This document shows positions 8,143 to 19,026 of a stretch of DNA of 64,000 nucleotides, one piece after another. Positions within the stretch are counted from its first letter, which is position 1. The number at the start of each line of letters is the position of its first letter. Position numbers and translations under genes: made by a program. The stretch is from Streptomyces sp. S.PB5 (GTDB lineage: Bacteria; Actinomycetota; Actinomycetes; Streptomycetales; Streptomycetaceae): positions 1 through 64,000 of the forward strand of contig NZ_JAQMWP010000019.1 of NCBI RefSeq assembly GCF_030403745.1, written 5' to 3'. Under the pieces are notes generated by a model, which had not been told where the DNA came from, searched no databases, and was given only the letters and a program-made list of their open reading frames with translations.

Positions 8143-8793
8143 GTGAGAAGCAGCGGCGACGGTACGACGGCTGGGGGCGCTCCGGGACGCAGTCTCGGAG
8201 CCGGCGGTCCGTACCCGCTTCACGGCAGCGCGGCCGACCATGTACCGCAGCGACCGGCGGCCGTGCCGAGCAGCGGCGGAGGGGCGACGTCCATGGCGTC
8301 CGAGGAGATCGGCTACCGCGGTCCGACGGCCTGTGCGGCCGCCGGTATCACCTACCGGCAACTGGACTACTGGGCGCGCACCGGGCTCGTCGAGCCAAGC
8401 GTGCGGCCCGCGTACGGGTCGGGGACGCAGCGGCTCTACAGCTTCCGGGACGTCGTCGTCCTGAAGATCGTCAAGCGGTTCCTCGACACGGGTGTGTCAC
8501 TGCAGAACATTCGTACTGCCGTGCAGCATCTGCGGGAGCGCGGGTTCCGGGATCTGGAGCGGATGACGCTCATGAGCGACGGTGCCACGGTCTACGAGTG
8601 CACCTCGCCGGACGAGGTCCATGCGCTGCTCCAGGGCGGGCAGGGGATCTTCGGGATCGCCGTGGGTGTGGTGTGGCGGGATGTCGAGAGTGCGCTGTCC
8701 CAGTTGCACGGGGAGCGGATCGACACCGGAGAGACGTTGGTGGGGCACAATCCCGCGGACGAGCTCGCGCGGCGGCGGAACCGCGCTGTCTGA
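8143..8793 (+). CDS. MerR-family transcriptional regulator (Rv1830/McdR-like)
   Basis: A 216-aa protein. The first 47 residues are Gly/Ser/Pro rich. The MerR DNA-binding domain follows: YRGPTACAAAGITYRQLDYW, ARTGLVEPSVRPAYGSGTQR and LYSFRDVVVLKIVKRFLDTG. The C-terminal part (LMSDGATVYECTSPDEVHAL) is the effector region of the Rv1830 family, known in mycobacteria as McdR/ResR, a cell-division and growth regulator. GTG 8143 has GGAGG 5 bases upstream; an in-frame GTG at 8065 lies upstream of the promoter and is unlikely. Two palindromes upstream may be its operators. Confidence 0.85.
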   Translation: MRSSGDGTTAGGAPGRSLGAGGPYPLHGSAADHVPQRPAAVPSSGGGATSMASEEIGYRGPTACAAAGITYRQLDYWARTGLVEPSVRPAYGSGTQRLYSFRDVVVLKIVKRFLDTGVSLQNIRTAVQHLRERGFRDLERMTLMSDGATVYECTSPDEVHALLQGGQGIFGIAVGVVWRDVESALSQLHGERIDTGETLVGHNPADELARRRNRAV

Positions 8794-8860
8794 GCGGTTC
8801 TCGGGGCTGGTGGCCCTTGGGAGCACTGCATTGTCAGTGGCGTAGGGCAGCATCGGACAT

Positions 8861-10246
8861 GTGAGAAACGCGCCCACGATCCTGCATCTCGACATGGATG
8901 CCTTCTTCGCCTCGGCGGAGCAGGCGTCCAAGCCGAGCCTGCGGGGGAAGGCCGTGGTCGTGGGCGGGCTGGGGCCGCGCGGGGTGGTGGCCACGGCGTC
9001 TTACGAGGCTCGGGTTTTCGGCGTTCACTCCGCCATGCCCATGGCTCAGGCGCGGCGGCTCGCGCCCAACGCCGCGTATCTGGTGCCGCGCTTCGGGTTC
9101 TACCGGGCGATCAGTGAGCAGGTGATGGGGCTGCTGCGGGACCTGTCGCCGCTGGTGGAGCCGCTCAGTCTGGACGAGGCGTTCGTGGATCTGGAGGCCG
9201 GGGGAGCGGCCTGGGACGAGGAGTCCGCGCGGCTGGCCGGGGCGAAGCTGCGTGCCGACATACGGGCCGTCACCGGGCTCACCGGGTCGGTGGGGCTCGC
9301 CGCGTCCAAGATGCTTGCGAAGATCGCTTCCGAGCAGGCCAAGCCCGACGGGCTGGTGGTGATCGAGCCGGGGACCGAGCGGGCGCTGATCGGGCCGATG
9401 TCGGTGCGGATCCTGCCGGGGGTGGGGCCGGCGACGGGGGATCATCTGCGCCGGGCCGGGATCCACACGGTCGAGGAGATCGTGGAGGCGGGGGAGGACG
9501 AGCTCGTCCGGCTGCTGGGGAAGGCCCATGGACATGGGCTGTACGCGATGGCCATGGCGTACGACGAGCGGTCCGTGGTCGCTGAACGGGAGACCAAGTC
9601 CGTCTCGGTCGAGGACACGTATGACGTGGACATTCATGACCGGATGCGGGTGGGGTTCGAGGTGCAGCGGCTGGCGGACCGGTGTGTGCGGAGGCTGCGG
9701 GGAGCCGGGTTGTCGGGGCGGACCATCGTGTTGAAGGTGCGGCGGTACGACTTCTCCACGCTGACCCGGTCCGAGACCTTGCGGGGGCCCACGGATGATC
9801 CGGCGGTGGTGCGGGAGGCCGCGGCTCGGTTGCTGGAGTCCGTGGACACGACCGGCGGCGTGCGATTGCTGGGGGTGGGGGTGAGCGGGCTCGCCGATTA
9901 CACACAGGAGGATCTGTTCGCTCAGGCTGCGGGAGAGCGGGTGGAGCTGGGGGAGGAGGTCGCTGAGGAGGCTGTTGCCGAGGAAGGGCCGGTGGTTGCT
10001 GAGCGGCGGTGGGCCTCGGGCCATGATGTGCGGCATGCCGAGTTCGGGCATGGGTGGGTGCAGGGGAGCGGGCTGGGGCGGGTGACGGTGCGGTTCGAGA
10101 CGCCGGATTCCGAGCCGGGGCGGGTGCGGACGTTTTCCGTGGACGATCCTGCGTTGGCTGTGGCCGAGCCGTTGCCTCTGGTGCGGGTCGAGTGTGGGGC
10201 GGCCGGCCTTCGGCCGGATCCGGGTTCCCACTCGCACCGTCCGTGA
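8861..10246 (+). CDS. dinB: DNA polymerase IV (Y family)
   Basis: A 461-aa translesion polymerase. The catalytic carboxylates are present: D11 and D13 in LHLDMDAFF, and D105-E106 in PLSLDEAFVDLEAG. The finger motif YEARVFGVHSAMPMAQA and the helix-hairpin-helix region ILPGVGPATGDHLRRAGI follow, then the little-finger domain (about 245-350). The last 100 residues, after QEDLFAQA, form an extension with a GHGWVQGSGLGRVTVRFE motif seen in several actinobacterial DinB proteins. GTG 8861 has no clear ribosome site. I saw no obvious LexA box in the 65 bases upstream. Confidence 0.93.
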   Translation: MRNAPTILHLDMDAFFASAEQASKPSLRGKAVVVGGLGPRGVVATASYEARVFGVHSAMPMAQARRLAPNAAYLVPRFGFYRAISEQVMGLLRDLSPLVEPLSLDEAFVDLEAGGAAWDEESARLAGAKLRADIRAVTGLTGSVGLAASKMLAKIASEQAKPDGLVVIEPGTERALIGPMSVRILPGVGPATGDHLRRAGIHTVEEIVEAGEDELVRLLGKAHGHGLYAMAMAYDERSVVAERETKSVSVEDTYDVDIHDRMRVGFEVQRLADRCVRRLRGAGLSGRTIVLKVRRYDFSTLTRSETLRGPTDDPAVVREAAARLLESVDTTGGVRLLGVGVSGLADYTQEDLFAQAAGERVELGEEVAEEAVAEEGPVVAERRWASGHDVRHAEFGHGWVQGSGLGRVTVRFETPDSEPGRVRTFSVDDPALAVAEPLPLVRVECGAAGLRPDPGSHSHRP

Positions 10247-10317
10247 CGGTTTCGTCGTCGGGTGTGGGTGGCTCCTGTGTGTGGGGCAGCGCCGTTGGCG
10301 GCTGCGGCCCCGGAGCG

Positions 10318-10695
10318 TCAGGGTTCCACGTCCTCCGTGCCTGCAAGCTTGCCGAAGTCCCGGTCCGGGAACGGGGGCGGTGGGGCCGCGTCCAGGCCGT
10401 AGTGGTGGTAGAGCTGTAGTTCCTGGTCGGGGGAGAGGTGGCGGCCCACGCCGAAGTCGGGGGCGTCCTTGATCAGGGCCCGGTCGAAGGGGACTCGTAG
10501 GGTGCCCTCGATCAGTTCGCTGGGTTCCAGGGGGACGAAGGCGTCTCTGCTGAAGAGGCCGGTGCGTATGGCTGCCCATTCCGGCACGCCGGTCGCGTCG
10601 TCGAGGTAGATCTCGTCGATCGTGCCGATCTTGGTGCCGTTGCGGTCGAAGGCCTTGCGGCCGATCAGGTTGCGCGGATCGATATCGGTCTGCAC
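10318..10695 (-). CDS. PRC-barrel domain protein
   Basis: A 125-aa protein with an N-terminal PRC barrel: DPRNLIGRKAFDRNGTKIG, TIDEIYLDDATGVPEWAAI and FVPLEPSELIEGTLRVPFD. A short C-terminal segment (SPDQELQLYHHYGL) is typical of the Streptomyces members. PRC barrels bind RNA or protein partners, or act in photosynthetic reaction centres; none of these is established here. The GTG at 10695 is preceded on the minus strand by GGAGGG; an in-frame ATG 11 codons upstream lacks a site. It converges with dinB and diverges from the gcvP riboswitch. Confidence 0.82.
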   Translation of the reverse strand: MQTDIDPRNLIGRKAFDRNGTKIGTIDEIYLDDATGVPEWAAIRTGLFSRDAFVPLEPSELIEGTLRVPFDRALIKDAPDFGVGRHLSPDQELQLYHHYGLDAAPPPPFPDRDFGKLAGTEDVEP

Positions 10696-10831
10696 GGGCC
10701 CTCCACTTGGTCGCGACTCGCAACTCATCCGTAAGCACTACGAAAGAGCACATTGGGGGAGGTGGCCACTCGAGGGCTCCTCGAGGTAGCGGCGTTGACC
10801 TCGCTGGTAGGCTGGCAAGCGGCTGCTGACC

Positions 10832-11030
10832 CCGTGCGGGAGAGTCCTCCGGACACCATCCGGAGGCGCCGAAGGAGCAAATCCTCCCCGGAATCTCTCA
10901 GGCTCACGTACCGCACGGACGAGGTCACTCTGGAAAGCAGGGCGGGTGTCGACGGCTTCCGCTCTCACCGACGGTGAAAGCCGGGCACCCTCGGGCGGTC
11001 CGGTGAAGCTCTCAGGTTGAGATGACAGAG
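10832..11030 (+). promoter_or_regulatory. Tandem glycine riboswitch
   Basis: Two successive aptamers fit the glycine riboswitch. Aptamer 1 is closed by CCGTGCGG (10832-10839) with CCGCACGG (10911-10918) and contains GGGAGAGTCC, GGCGCCGAAGGAGCAA and TCTCAGGC. Aptamer 2 is closed by CTCTG (10928-10932) with CAGAG (11026-11030) and contains GGTGAAAGCC and AGCTCTCAGG. It is the cooperative two-aptamer arrangement, 70 bases upstream of gcvP. Glycine binding is expected to turn gcvP on. Confidence 0.93.
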
Positions 11031-11099
11031 GGGGAGGCCGTCCGGGTACCCGTGCCGTGGTGCCCCTCGAAGGTCGTGTCAGACCAGGAGGCCTCCGTA

Positions 11100-13985
<2,886 letters not shown>

Positions 13986-13998
13986 CGCTGCTGACTGA

Positions 13999-14027
13999 GA
14001 AGGGCCCCGCTTTCGGCGGGGCCCTTC
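13999..14027. terminator. Terminator between gcvP and the convergent MOP gene
   Basis: GAAGGGCCCCGC (13999-14010) pairs perfectly with GCGGGGCCCTTC (14016-14027) across a 5-base loop, followed by TTCT. It can serve both convergent genes. Confidence 0.85.
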
Positions 14028-14048
14028 TTCTGTGTCACGTCTTCTGTG

Positions 14049-14468
14049 TCAGGTGGTGGAGAGGGAGACCTCGGTCGATTTGATCAGCGCCACCACCGGG
14101 GTGCCCGCTGCGAGGGACAGGTCCGCGGCGGCGTCCTTGGTGATGGCGGCGGTCAGTTCGGTGCCGTCGACGGCGATCTTGACGGCTGCCATGGCGGGGC
14201 CGGAGGTGACTCGGGTGACCGTGCCGGGGAGCTGGTTGCGGATCGAGAGGCCCTCGACATGGCCGGTGGCGAGGGAGACCTCCGTCGACTTCACGAGGGC
14301 GCGGACGGCGGTGCCCGGGGTGAGGGCCAGGTCCTCGGCCGCCTCTCTGGTGATCGCGGCGGTGAGGTTCTGGCCGCCGCTGAGGCGGAGCTTGACGGTG
14401 GCCATGACCTCGCCGGGGGTGACCTCGGTGACGGTGCCGGGGAGCTGGTTGCGGATGCTCAGGGTCAT
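14049..14468 (-). CDS. Tandem MOP-domain molybdate-binding protein (molbindin)
   Basis: A 139-aa protein made almost wholly of two MOP/TOBE repeats. Each begins LSIRNQLPGTVT and ends ALVKSTEVSL or ALIKSTEVSL, so the protein is an internal duplication. Such small di-MOP proteins bind and store molybdate or tungstate oxyanions in the cytoplasm. No modABC or molybdoenzyme gene is adjacent. The ATG start at 14468 begins the first repeat directly. Confidence 0.88.
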   Translation of the reverse strand: MTLSIRNQLPGTVTEVTPGEVMATVKLRLSGGQNLTAAITREAAEDLALTPGTAVRALVKSTEVSLATGHVEGLSIRNQLPGTVTRVTSGPAMAAVKIAVDGTELTAAITKDAAADLSLAAGTPVVALIKSTEVSLSTT

Positions 14469-14550
14469 GGCATCAACTTAGGCGCGGGTGGGGTTTGGTG
14501 CAGGTATGCGGGTGTTTGCGTCGGCTTCGAGGGTGCGCGGGTTGCACGGG

Positions 14551-15078
14551 TCAGGAGAGGCCGGACGCTCGCAGTACCGACAGTGCGGTCTCGTCGTCGA
14601 TCTTGTGGGCCAGGTGGTGGAGTACGGCTGTGTTCTGGTGCAGGGTGCCGTGTTCTCTGGAGCGGCGGATGCCTGTGTCGAGTTCGTGCCACAGGAGGGG
14701 GTTGGCCACGAGGACCCGTGGGTCCAGCTCCAGGCGGTTGCCGTGGGTGTCCCGGAGGATCAGGTGCGAGGAGATCTGACCGTGGAGCTGTACTGACACC
14801 AGGGCGTCCGTGTGGACCCTGCGGTGGGTGGTGAGGCTCTGCACGTCCAGCCAGCCCGGGCCGGCGGTGACGCGTTGGGGGAAGAGCACCGCGAAGACCG
14901 CGGCGGAGAGGGCGAGCCAGAGGAGGGCGCGGGTGAGGGTCAGCGTGCCCATGTCCCAGTCGACGAGGAGGGCCAGGGTGGCGAAGGCGAGGGTGAGGCA
15001 GGTCGCCAGCCGGACGCTGCCTTGCCAGTGGCGGTCGGTGGTCGGGGGCGCTGGGTCGCTCCGTCCGCTCGGTCTCAT
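14551..15078 (-). CDS. Membrane protein with PH-like domain
   Basis: A 175-aa protein. Two hydrophobic helices lie around residues 22-65 (ATCLTLAFATLALLVDW and LLWLALSAAVFAVLF), followed by a bacterial PH-like fold with VSVQLHGQISSHLILRDTHG and ELDPRVLVANPLLWHELDTG. Function is unknown. The ATG start at 15078 opens just before the first helices; the same frame stays open far upstream, antisense to the permease gene, but lacks coding character there. Confidence 0.75.
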   Translation of the reverse strand: MRPSGRSDPAPPTTDRHWQGSVRLATCLTLAFATLALLVDWDMGTLTLTRALLWLALSAAVFAVLFPQRVTAGPGWLDVQSLTTHRRVHTDALVSVQLHGQISSHLILRDTHGNRLELDPRVLVANPLLWHELDTGIRRSREHGTLHQNTAVLHHLAHKIDDETALSVLRASGLS

Positions 15079-15191
15079 GAGGTGACGGTAAGGCGGGAGT
15101 GGGGGTGGGGGCGGGGCCGTTGATGGGGTTCTGACGTTGGGATGTTGAAGATTGACGCGAATCTGACGGCGGGGGCGGGCCGTTCTGGCGG

Positions 15192-17147
15192 TCAGCCCGT
15201 GTGCACCCTCGGGCGGCGTGCCCGGTCCGGTTCCGCCTCTCGGAGGACCTCCCGGGTGACCGGGGCCACCTCGCCCTGGCCGAAGAGGAAGAAGCGCAGG
15301 AAGTTGGCGAACGGGTTGCCCTCGGTCCACTCGAAGTAGATGTGAGGGGTGCAGCCCGTGGCGTCGCGGACGTGGAGGAGCAGCGCGGCCAGCGCGTTCG
15401 GGATCGACGAGGATTCCAGGGTCAGCACCCGGTAGCGGTTGTGGAGGACCTCGCCCCGTACGGTCAGACCCGCCTCGAACTCGGAGGGGTCCAGGACCGT
15501 GACCTCCACGAAGACGAAGTCCTCCTGGTCGGGCATGTCGTTGTCGGCGCGGATCTGGTCGATCTTGTCCCGGTACTCGGCCTTGTCGCGCTGGTCGGGC
15601 TCGTTGGCGATGAAGCGGATCTTGCGGCTGGCCATGTCGCGGATGAATCGTTCCGCCATCGGGTCCAGGGTCACGCTCGTCACACGGAGTTCGAAGGCGC
15701 GGGCGAGACGGGAGAGAAGGGACACGAGGATGATGCCGGCGATGAAGCAGGCGCCGATCTTCACGCCGTCCGGGCGTTCGATGACGTTGACGACGGTGGT
15801 GTAGAGGAAGACCGCGGAGATCACGGCGAAGGCGATCGTCCAGTTCCGCTGGCCCGCCTTGCGTGCCGCGATCGTCACCGCGATGGCGGCCGAGCTGATC
15901 AGGACCAGCACGCCGGTGGCGTACGCGCCGCCCTGGGCGTCGACGTCGGCGTCGAAGATCCAGGTGACCAGGAAGGCGATCAGGGTGAAGACGATGACCA
16001 TCGGGCGGACGGCCCTGGCCCAGTGCGGGGCCATGCCGTAGCGGGGGAGGTAGCGCGGCATCAGGTTGAGCAGGCCGGCCATCGCCGACGCGCCGGCGAA
16101 CCACAGGATGGCGATCGTGGAGACGTCGTAGATCGTGCCGAACGCGCCGCCCAGGTACTGGTGGGCGAGGAAGGCGAGCGCGCGGCCGTTGGCGTCACCG
16201 CCGGACTCGAACTCCTTCTCCGGGATCAGCAGCGTGGTGATGAAGCTGGTGGCGATCAGGAAGCAGCTCATGATCACGGCGGCGGTGGTGAGCAGCTTCT
16301 TGGTGTCGCGGATCCGGCCGACCGGGTTGTCGTCCGTCTCGCCGGGGTCGCCCTTCACATGCGGCATCACCGCCACGCCCGTCTCGAAGCCGGAGAGGCC
16401 GAGCGCCAGCTTCGGGAAGACGATCAGGGCGACGCCGATCATCACGAAGACGTTGCCGTGCTCGGCGGTCAGGGCGCTGGACCAGTCGGTGACGACATGG
16501 CCGGCCGTGATGACGTGCCACAGACCGACGATGACGACCACGACGTTCAGGGCGAGGTACACGCCCACCAGGGCCACCGCGACGCCGATCGCCTCCAGGA
16601 AGCCCTTGAGGAACACCGCGCCGAGCAGGGCGACCAGGATCAGGGTGATCAGCATCTGCTGGTCGTGCAGAGCGCTCTCGAGGTGCGGGTTCTCGACCAG
16701 GTGGGTCGAGGCGTCGGCCGCCGACAGGGTGATGGTGATCAGGAAGTCGGTGGCGGCGAAGCCCAGCAGGGTCAGGACGAAGAGCTTGCCCTTCCAGAAG
16801 GTGAGCAGACGCTCCAGCATGGCGATCGAGCCCTGGCCGTGGGGGCTTTCCTCGGCCACGCGGCGGTACACCGGCAGGGCGCCCGCCAGCGTCACGATCA
16901 CGAGGACGATCGTTGCGATGGGGGACAGCAGACCGGCCGCGAGGGCCGCGATGCCGGGCTGGTAGCCGAGGGTCGAGAAGTAGTCGACGCCTGTCAGGCA
17001 CATGACCCGCCACCACGGCTGGCCCTCGTGCTCCAGCTTGGACTCCTTCTGCCGAGCCGGCTGACCGTGGCCCTTGCCCATGTCGGACAGACCCTCCAGC
17101 ATCCAGGCGCGCATGCGACTGGGCGGCGCTTTTTCGGTCGTGGCCAT
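15192..17147 (-). CDS. APC-superfamily permease, KimA-like architecture
   Basis: A 651-aa protein with about 12 membrane helices in the first 480 residues and a cytoplasmic C-terminal domain of about 165 residues (SVTLDPMAERFIRDMASRKI onwards). The motifs GVDYFSTLGYQPGI near helix 1 and GLSGFETGVAVMPHVKG are those of large APC transporters. The layout of transporter plus soluble C-terminal domain resembles KimA-type potassium importers, some of which are controlled by c-di-AMP, but amino acid transport cannot be excluded. AGGAG lies 8 bases before ATG 17147. Relics of a second permease and of KdpD are just upstream, which hints at a potassium theme. Confidence 0.8.
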   Translation of the reverse strand: MATTEKAPPSRMRAWMLEGLSDMGKGHGQPARQKESKLEHEGQPWWRVMCLTGVDYFSTLGYQPGIAALAAGLLSPIATIVLVIVTLAGALPVYRRVAEESPHGQGSIAMLERLLTFWKGKLFVLTLLGFAATDFLITITLSAADASTHLVENPHLESALHDQQMLITLILVALLGAVFLKGFLEAIGVAVALVGVYLALNVVVVIVGLWHVITAGHVVTDWSSALTAEHGNVFVMIGVALIVFPKLALGLSGFETGVAVMPHVKGDPGETDDNPVGRIRDTKKLLTTAAVIMSCFLIATSFITTLLIPEKEFESGGDANGRALAFLAHQYLGGAFGTIYDVSTIAILWFAGASAMAGLLNLMPRYLPRYGMAPHWARAVRPMVIVFTLIAFLVTWIFDADVDAQGGAYATGVLVLISSAAIAVTIAARKAGQRNWTIAFAVISAVFLYTTVVNVIERPDGVKIGACFIAGIILVSLLSRLARAFELRVTSVTLDPMAERFIRDMASRKIRFIANEPDQRDKAEYRDKIDQIRADNDMPDQEDFVFVEVTVLDPSEFEAGLTVRGEVLHNRYRVLTLESSSIPNALAALLLHVRDATGCTPHIYFEWTEGNPFANFLRFFLFGQGEVAPVTREVLREAEPDRARRPRVHTG

Positions 17148-17586
17148 CGGGGGGCTCCTGGTGTGCGGCTCAGCATGTGGTTCCGGCCATCACACGGACG
17201 GCGGGATCAGCGTAAGCGGAGAGTTACGTCAGGGCCCACGGATGAGGGGGCTGGACGCGTCAAGCTTCCGTTAAGACTGGCCTGTCAGGCGTCCTCCGGG
17301 CATCAGAGGGAGGCATTGGGGCCAACTCGCGGTGGATTGGGCCGTATGGGGCACGGGGTGGTGTTCGTTACCCGCGGATACCCAGCGTCATCGCACGGCT
17401 CGGGGTGCTGCGGCGATTCCGGTCGGTGGGGCGGCCGGTCGGCCGCGTGGTCCAGGGGTGCGTGGGCGAGGGCGTCGGTGTGTGTGGGTGGAGGCGTATG
17501 CGCGGGAGCGCGGCCGAGCCGACCGGCGAGCTGCTGCTCACCGCCGCCCGGCTCGGGGCGAGGCTCGTCGCGTTCCGTCAGACGTC
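17148..17586. other. Region between the permease gene and the permease relic
   Basis: About 440 bases with no gene I can support. The first 130 bases are less GC-rich and probably hold the permease promoter on the minus strand. From about 17400 onward the sequence has Streptomyces coding-like bias but frames break often; a short stretch near 17520-17580 reads GELLLTAARLGARLVAF in one frame and may be decayed coding sequence. Confidence 0.4.
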
Positions 17587-18033
17587 GGCGAGGCGGGCCT
17601 CCTCCAGCTCGGCGAGTTCCTCCAGGCGCTTCAGGCCCGCGCCTGCCAGGCCGTCTCCCTGGGCGACGAGGTCCGTGCCGTCTCCGTCTGCTCTCCCGAC
17701 GCCGAGAACTGGGCCGCCCTGCGCGCGCTGGAGCGCTCCTGGGCCGAGTGGGACCCCGGGGTGCCGCTGGTCCGGCTGACCTCCGAGCGGCGCAGCCTGG
17801 GCCGTCCCATCGCCGCGTACGTCCGTGAGGTCATGGCGTCCGAGCCGGCCTCCCGGGTCACCGTGCTGATCCCGGAGACCCGGGCCGGAGCGGCTGTGGC
17901 TGGGGGTGCCCCCGCGCGAGCGCAGCCGAGCGTGGGGGAGGTTGCTGCGAACCAGCGGGGTGCCGTCGTCGCCCATGCCGTACGGCGGGAGACCGACGCG
18001 GTGATCTGCCGGCTGCGGTTCCGTCTGTCCTGA
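17587..18033 (+). pseudogene. Relic: C-terminal tail of an APC/KimA-like permease
   Basis: This frame reads LERSWAEWDPGVPLVRL, then GRPIAAYVREVMASEP and RVTVLIPE, ending RRETDAVICRLRFRLS. From memory this matches the cytoplasmic end of large APC permeases (EWDPGVPLVVL...VTVLLPE). No transmembrane part exists upstream, so only the tail remains. A 42-bp interspersed repeat sits in frame at 17900-17941. It is not a paralogue fragment of the intact permease at 15192, whose own C terminus differs. It is unlikely to be expressed as a functional protein. Confidence 0.65.
17900..17941. repeat. Streptomyces-type interspersed GC-rich repeat
   Basis: A 42-base element begins CTGGGGGTGCCCCC and ends GCCGAGCGTGGGGGAGG. 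Near-identical short elements are scattered through Streptomyces genomes, usually between genes. Here it lies inside the permease relic, consistent with insertion into sequence no longer under selection. Confidence 0.6.
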
Positions 18034-18741
18034 CGCGGCGAAGACCGGATAGCCCGCAGCGACGGGCTCACCGCCGCCTTGCCCAAGGAACTGGCCGTGC
18101 AGCGCGGGCTGGTGGAGGATCTCGGCGGTACCTTCCACCATGTCGTCGGCGACGACATCCCCGCGGCGCTGCTGGACTTCGCCCGCGGGGTCAACGCCAC
18201 CCAGATCGTGCTCGGCGTCTCCCGCCGCAAGAGCTGGCAGTACGCCTTCGGGCCCGGCGTCGGCGCCACCGTCGCCCGGGACTCGGGGCCCGACCTCGAC
18301 GTCCACCTGATCACCCACGACGAGGCGGGCAAGGGACGCGGGCTGCCGGTCGCACGCGGCACGCGCCTCGGACGGTCGCGCATCATCCGGGGCCGGGCGG
18401 TCGGCGTGCTCGGCCCGGTCCTCCTCACCGCGCTGCTGACGAACGTCTCCTTCGAGGTCGGCCTCGCCAACGACATGCTGCTGTTTCTGTCGCTGACGGT
18501 GGCCGCGGCTCTCCTCGGCGGGCTCTTGTCGGCGCTCGCCTCCGCGGCGGCCGGCTCGCTCCTGCTGAACTGGTTCTTCACCCCGCCCGTCCACACCTTC
18601 ACGATCGCCGACCCGCGCGGTGCCGGGGTCGGACTCGGGCTCGCGGTCGCCCGTGGCTTCGCCGAGGCGATGGGCGGCACGATCAACGCGGAGGACACGC
18701 CTGGGGGCGGGCTCACGATGGTCCGAGCCTGCGGAGAGTGA
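18034..18741 (+). pseudogene. kdpD sensor-kinase relic with internal deletion
   Basis: The frame opens after a stop at 18031-18033 and reads KdpD sequence: ARSDGLTAA, the USP-like part (VEDLGGTFHHVVGDDIPAAL, NATQIVLGVSRRKSWQY, GPGVGATVARDSGPDLDVH), and membrane helices ending LLNWFFTPPVHTFTIADP. It then jumps straight to the last ATP-binding box of the kinase (GVGLGLAVARGFAEAMGG, EDTPGGGLTMV). Missing are the N-terminal KdpN domain with its Walker A motif, the GAF region, the phospho-accepting histidine and most of the ATPase domain. An intact KdpD has about 850 residues; only about 235 remain. No kdpFABC or kdpE is nearby. Confidence 0.85.
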
Positions 18742-18987
18742 CGGAGGGGCGGGGTCCGGGGGAGCCGGAGGTGCCGGCGGCGGTGGTGTCGTAAAGCGCT
18801 GCTCCGCGATGGAGGGACGCCGCCGAGGCCGGTGAAGCGCGGTTCCTGCAAGGTTCCGTGCGGCGTTGTCCGCGTCGCCCAGGTCGTGCCCCGGCACCAG
18901 CCCCGGTCCGCGCGAGCGGGGCCGGGGCCACCTTGCCCGTACCCCGGGCGACTCATACAGTCCGCTTCGTAATGTTCGTTGACTGGG

Positions 18988-19000
18988 TCGAATGTTTCGG
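18988..19000. promoter_or_regulatory. Candidate operator of the xylan-locus LacI regulator (GH43 gene)
   Basis: TCGAATGTTTCGG fits the GAAA-N-TTTC dyad shared by the locus with one mismatch. It ends 26 bases before the GH43 start codon. Confidence 0.5.
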
Positions 19001-19026
19001 AAGCCCCGGCCGGAGGGATTACACAC

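Noticed and set aside
8794..8860. LexA/SOS box upstream of dinB.
   Set aside because: No sequence resembling the actinobacterial LexA dyad was seen in this interval.
11022..11099. ATG 11022 as start of gcvP.
   Set aside because: It lies in the closing stem of the second riboswitch aptamer; ATG 11100 has a correct ribosome site and the family N terminus.
15201..17828. An 875-codon open frame on the plus strand opposite the APC permease.
   Set aside because: It is a GC-bias shadow: its translation is runs of Asp/Glu/Arg/Gly/His, and the minus-strand permease has clear motifs and helices.
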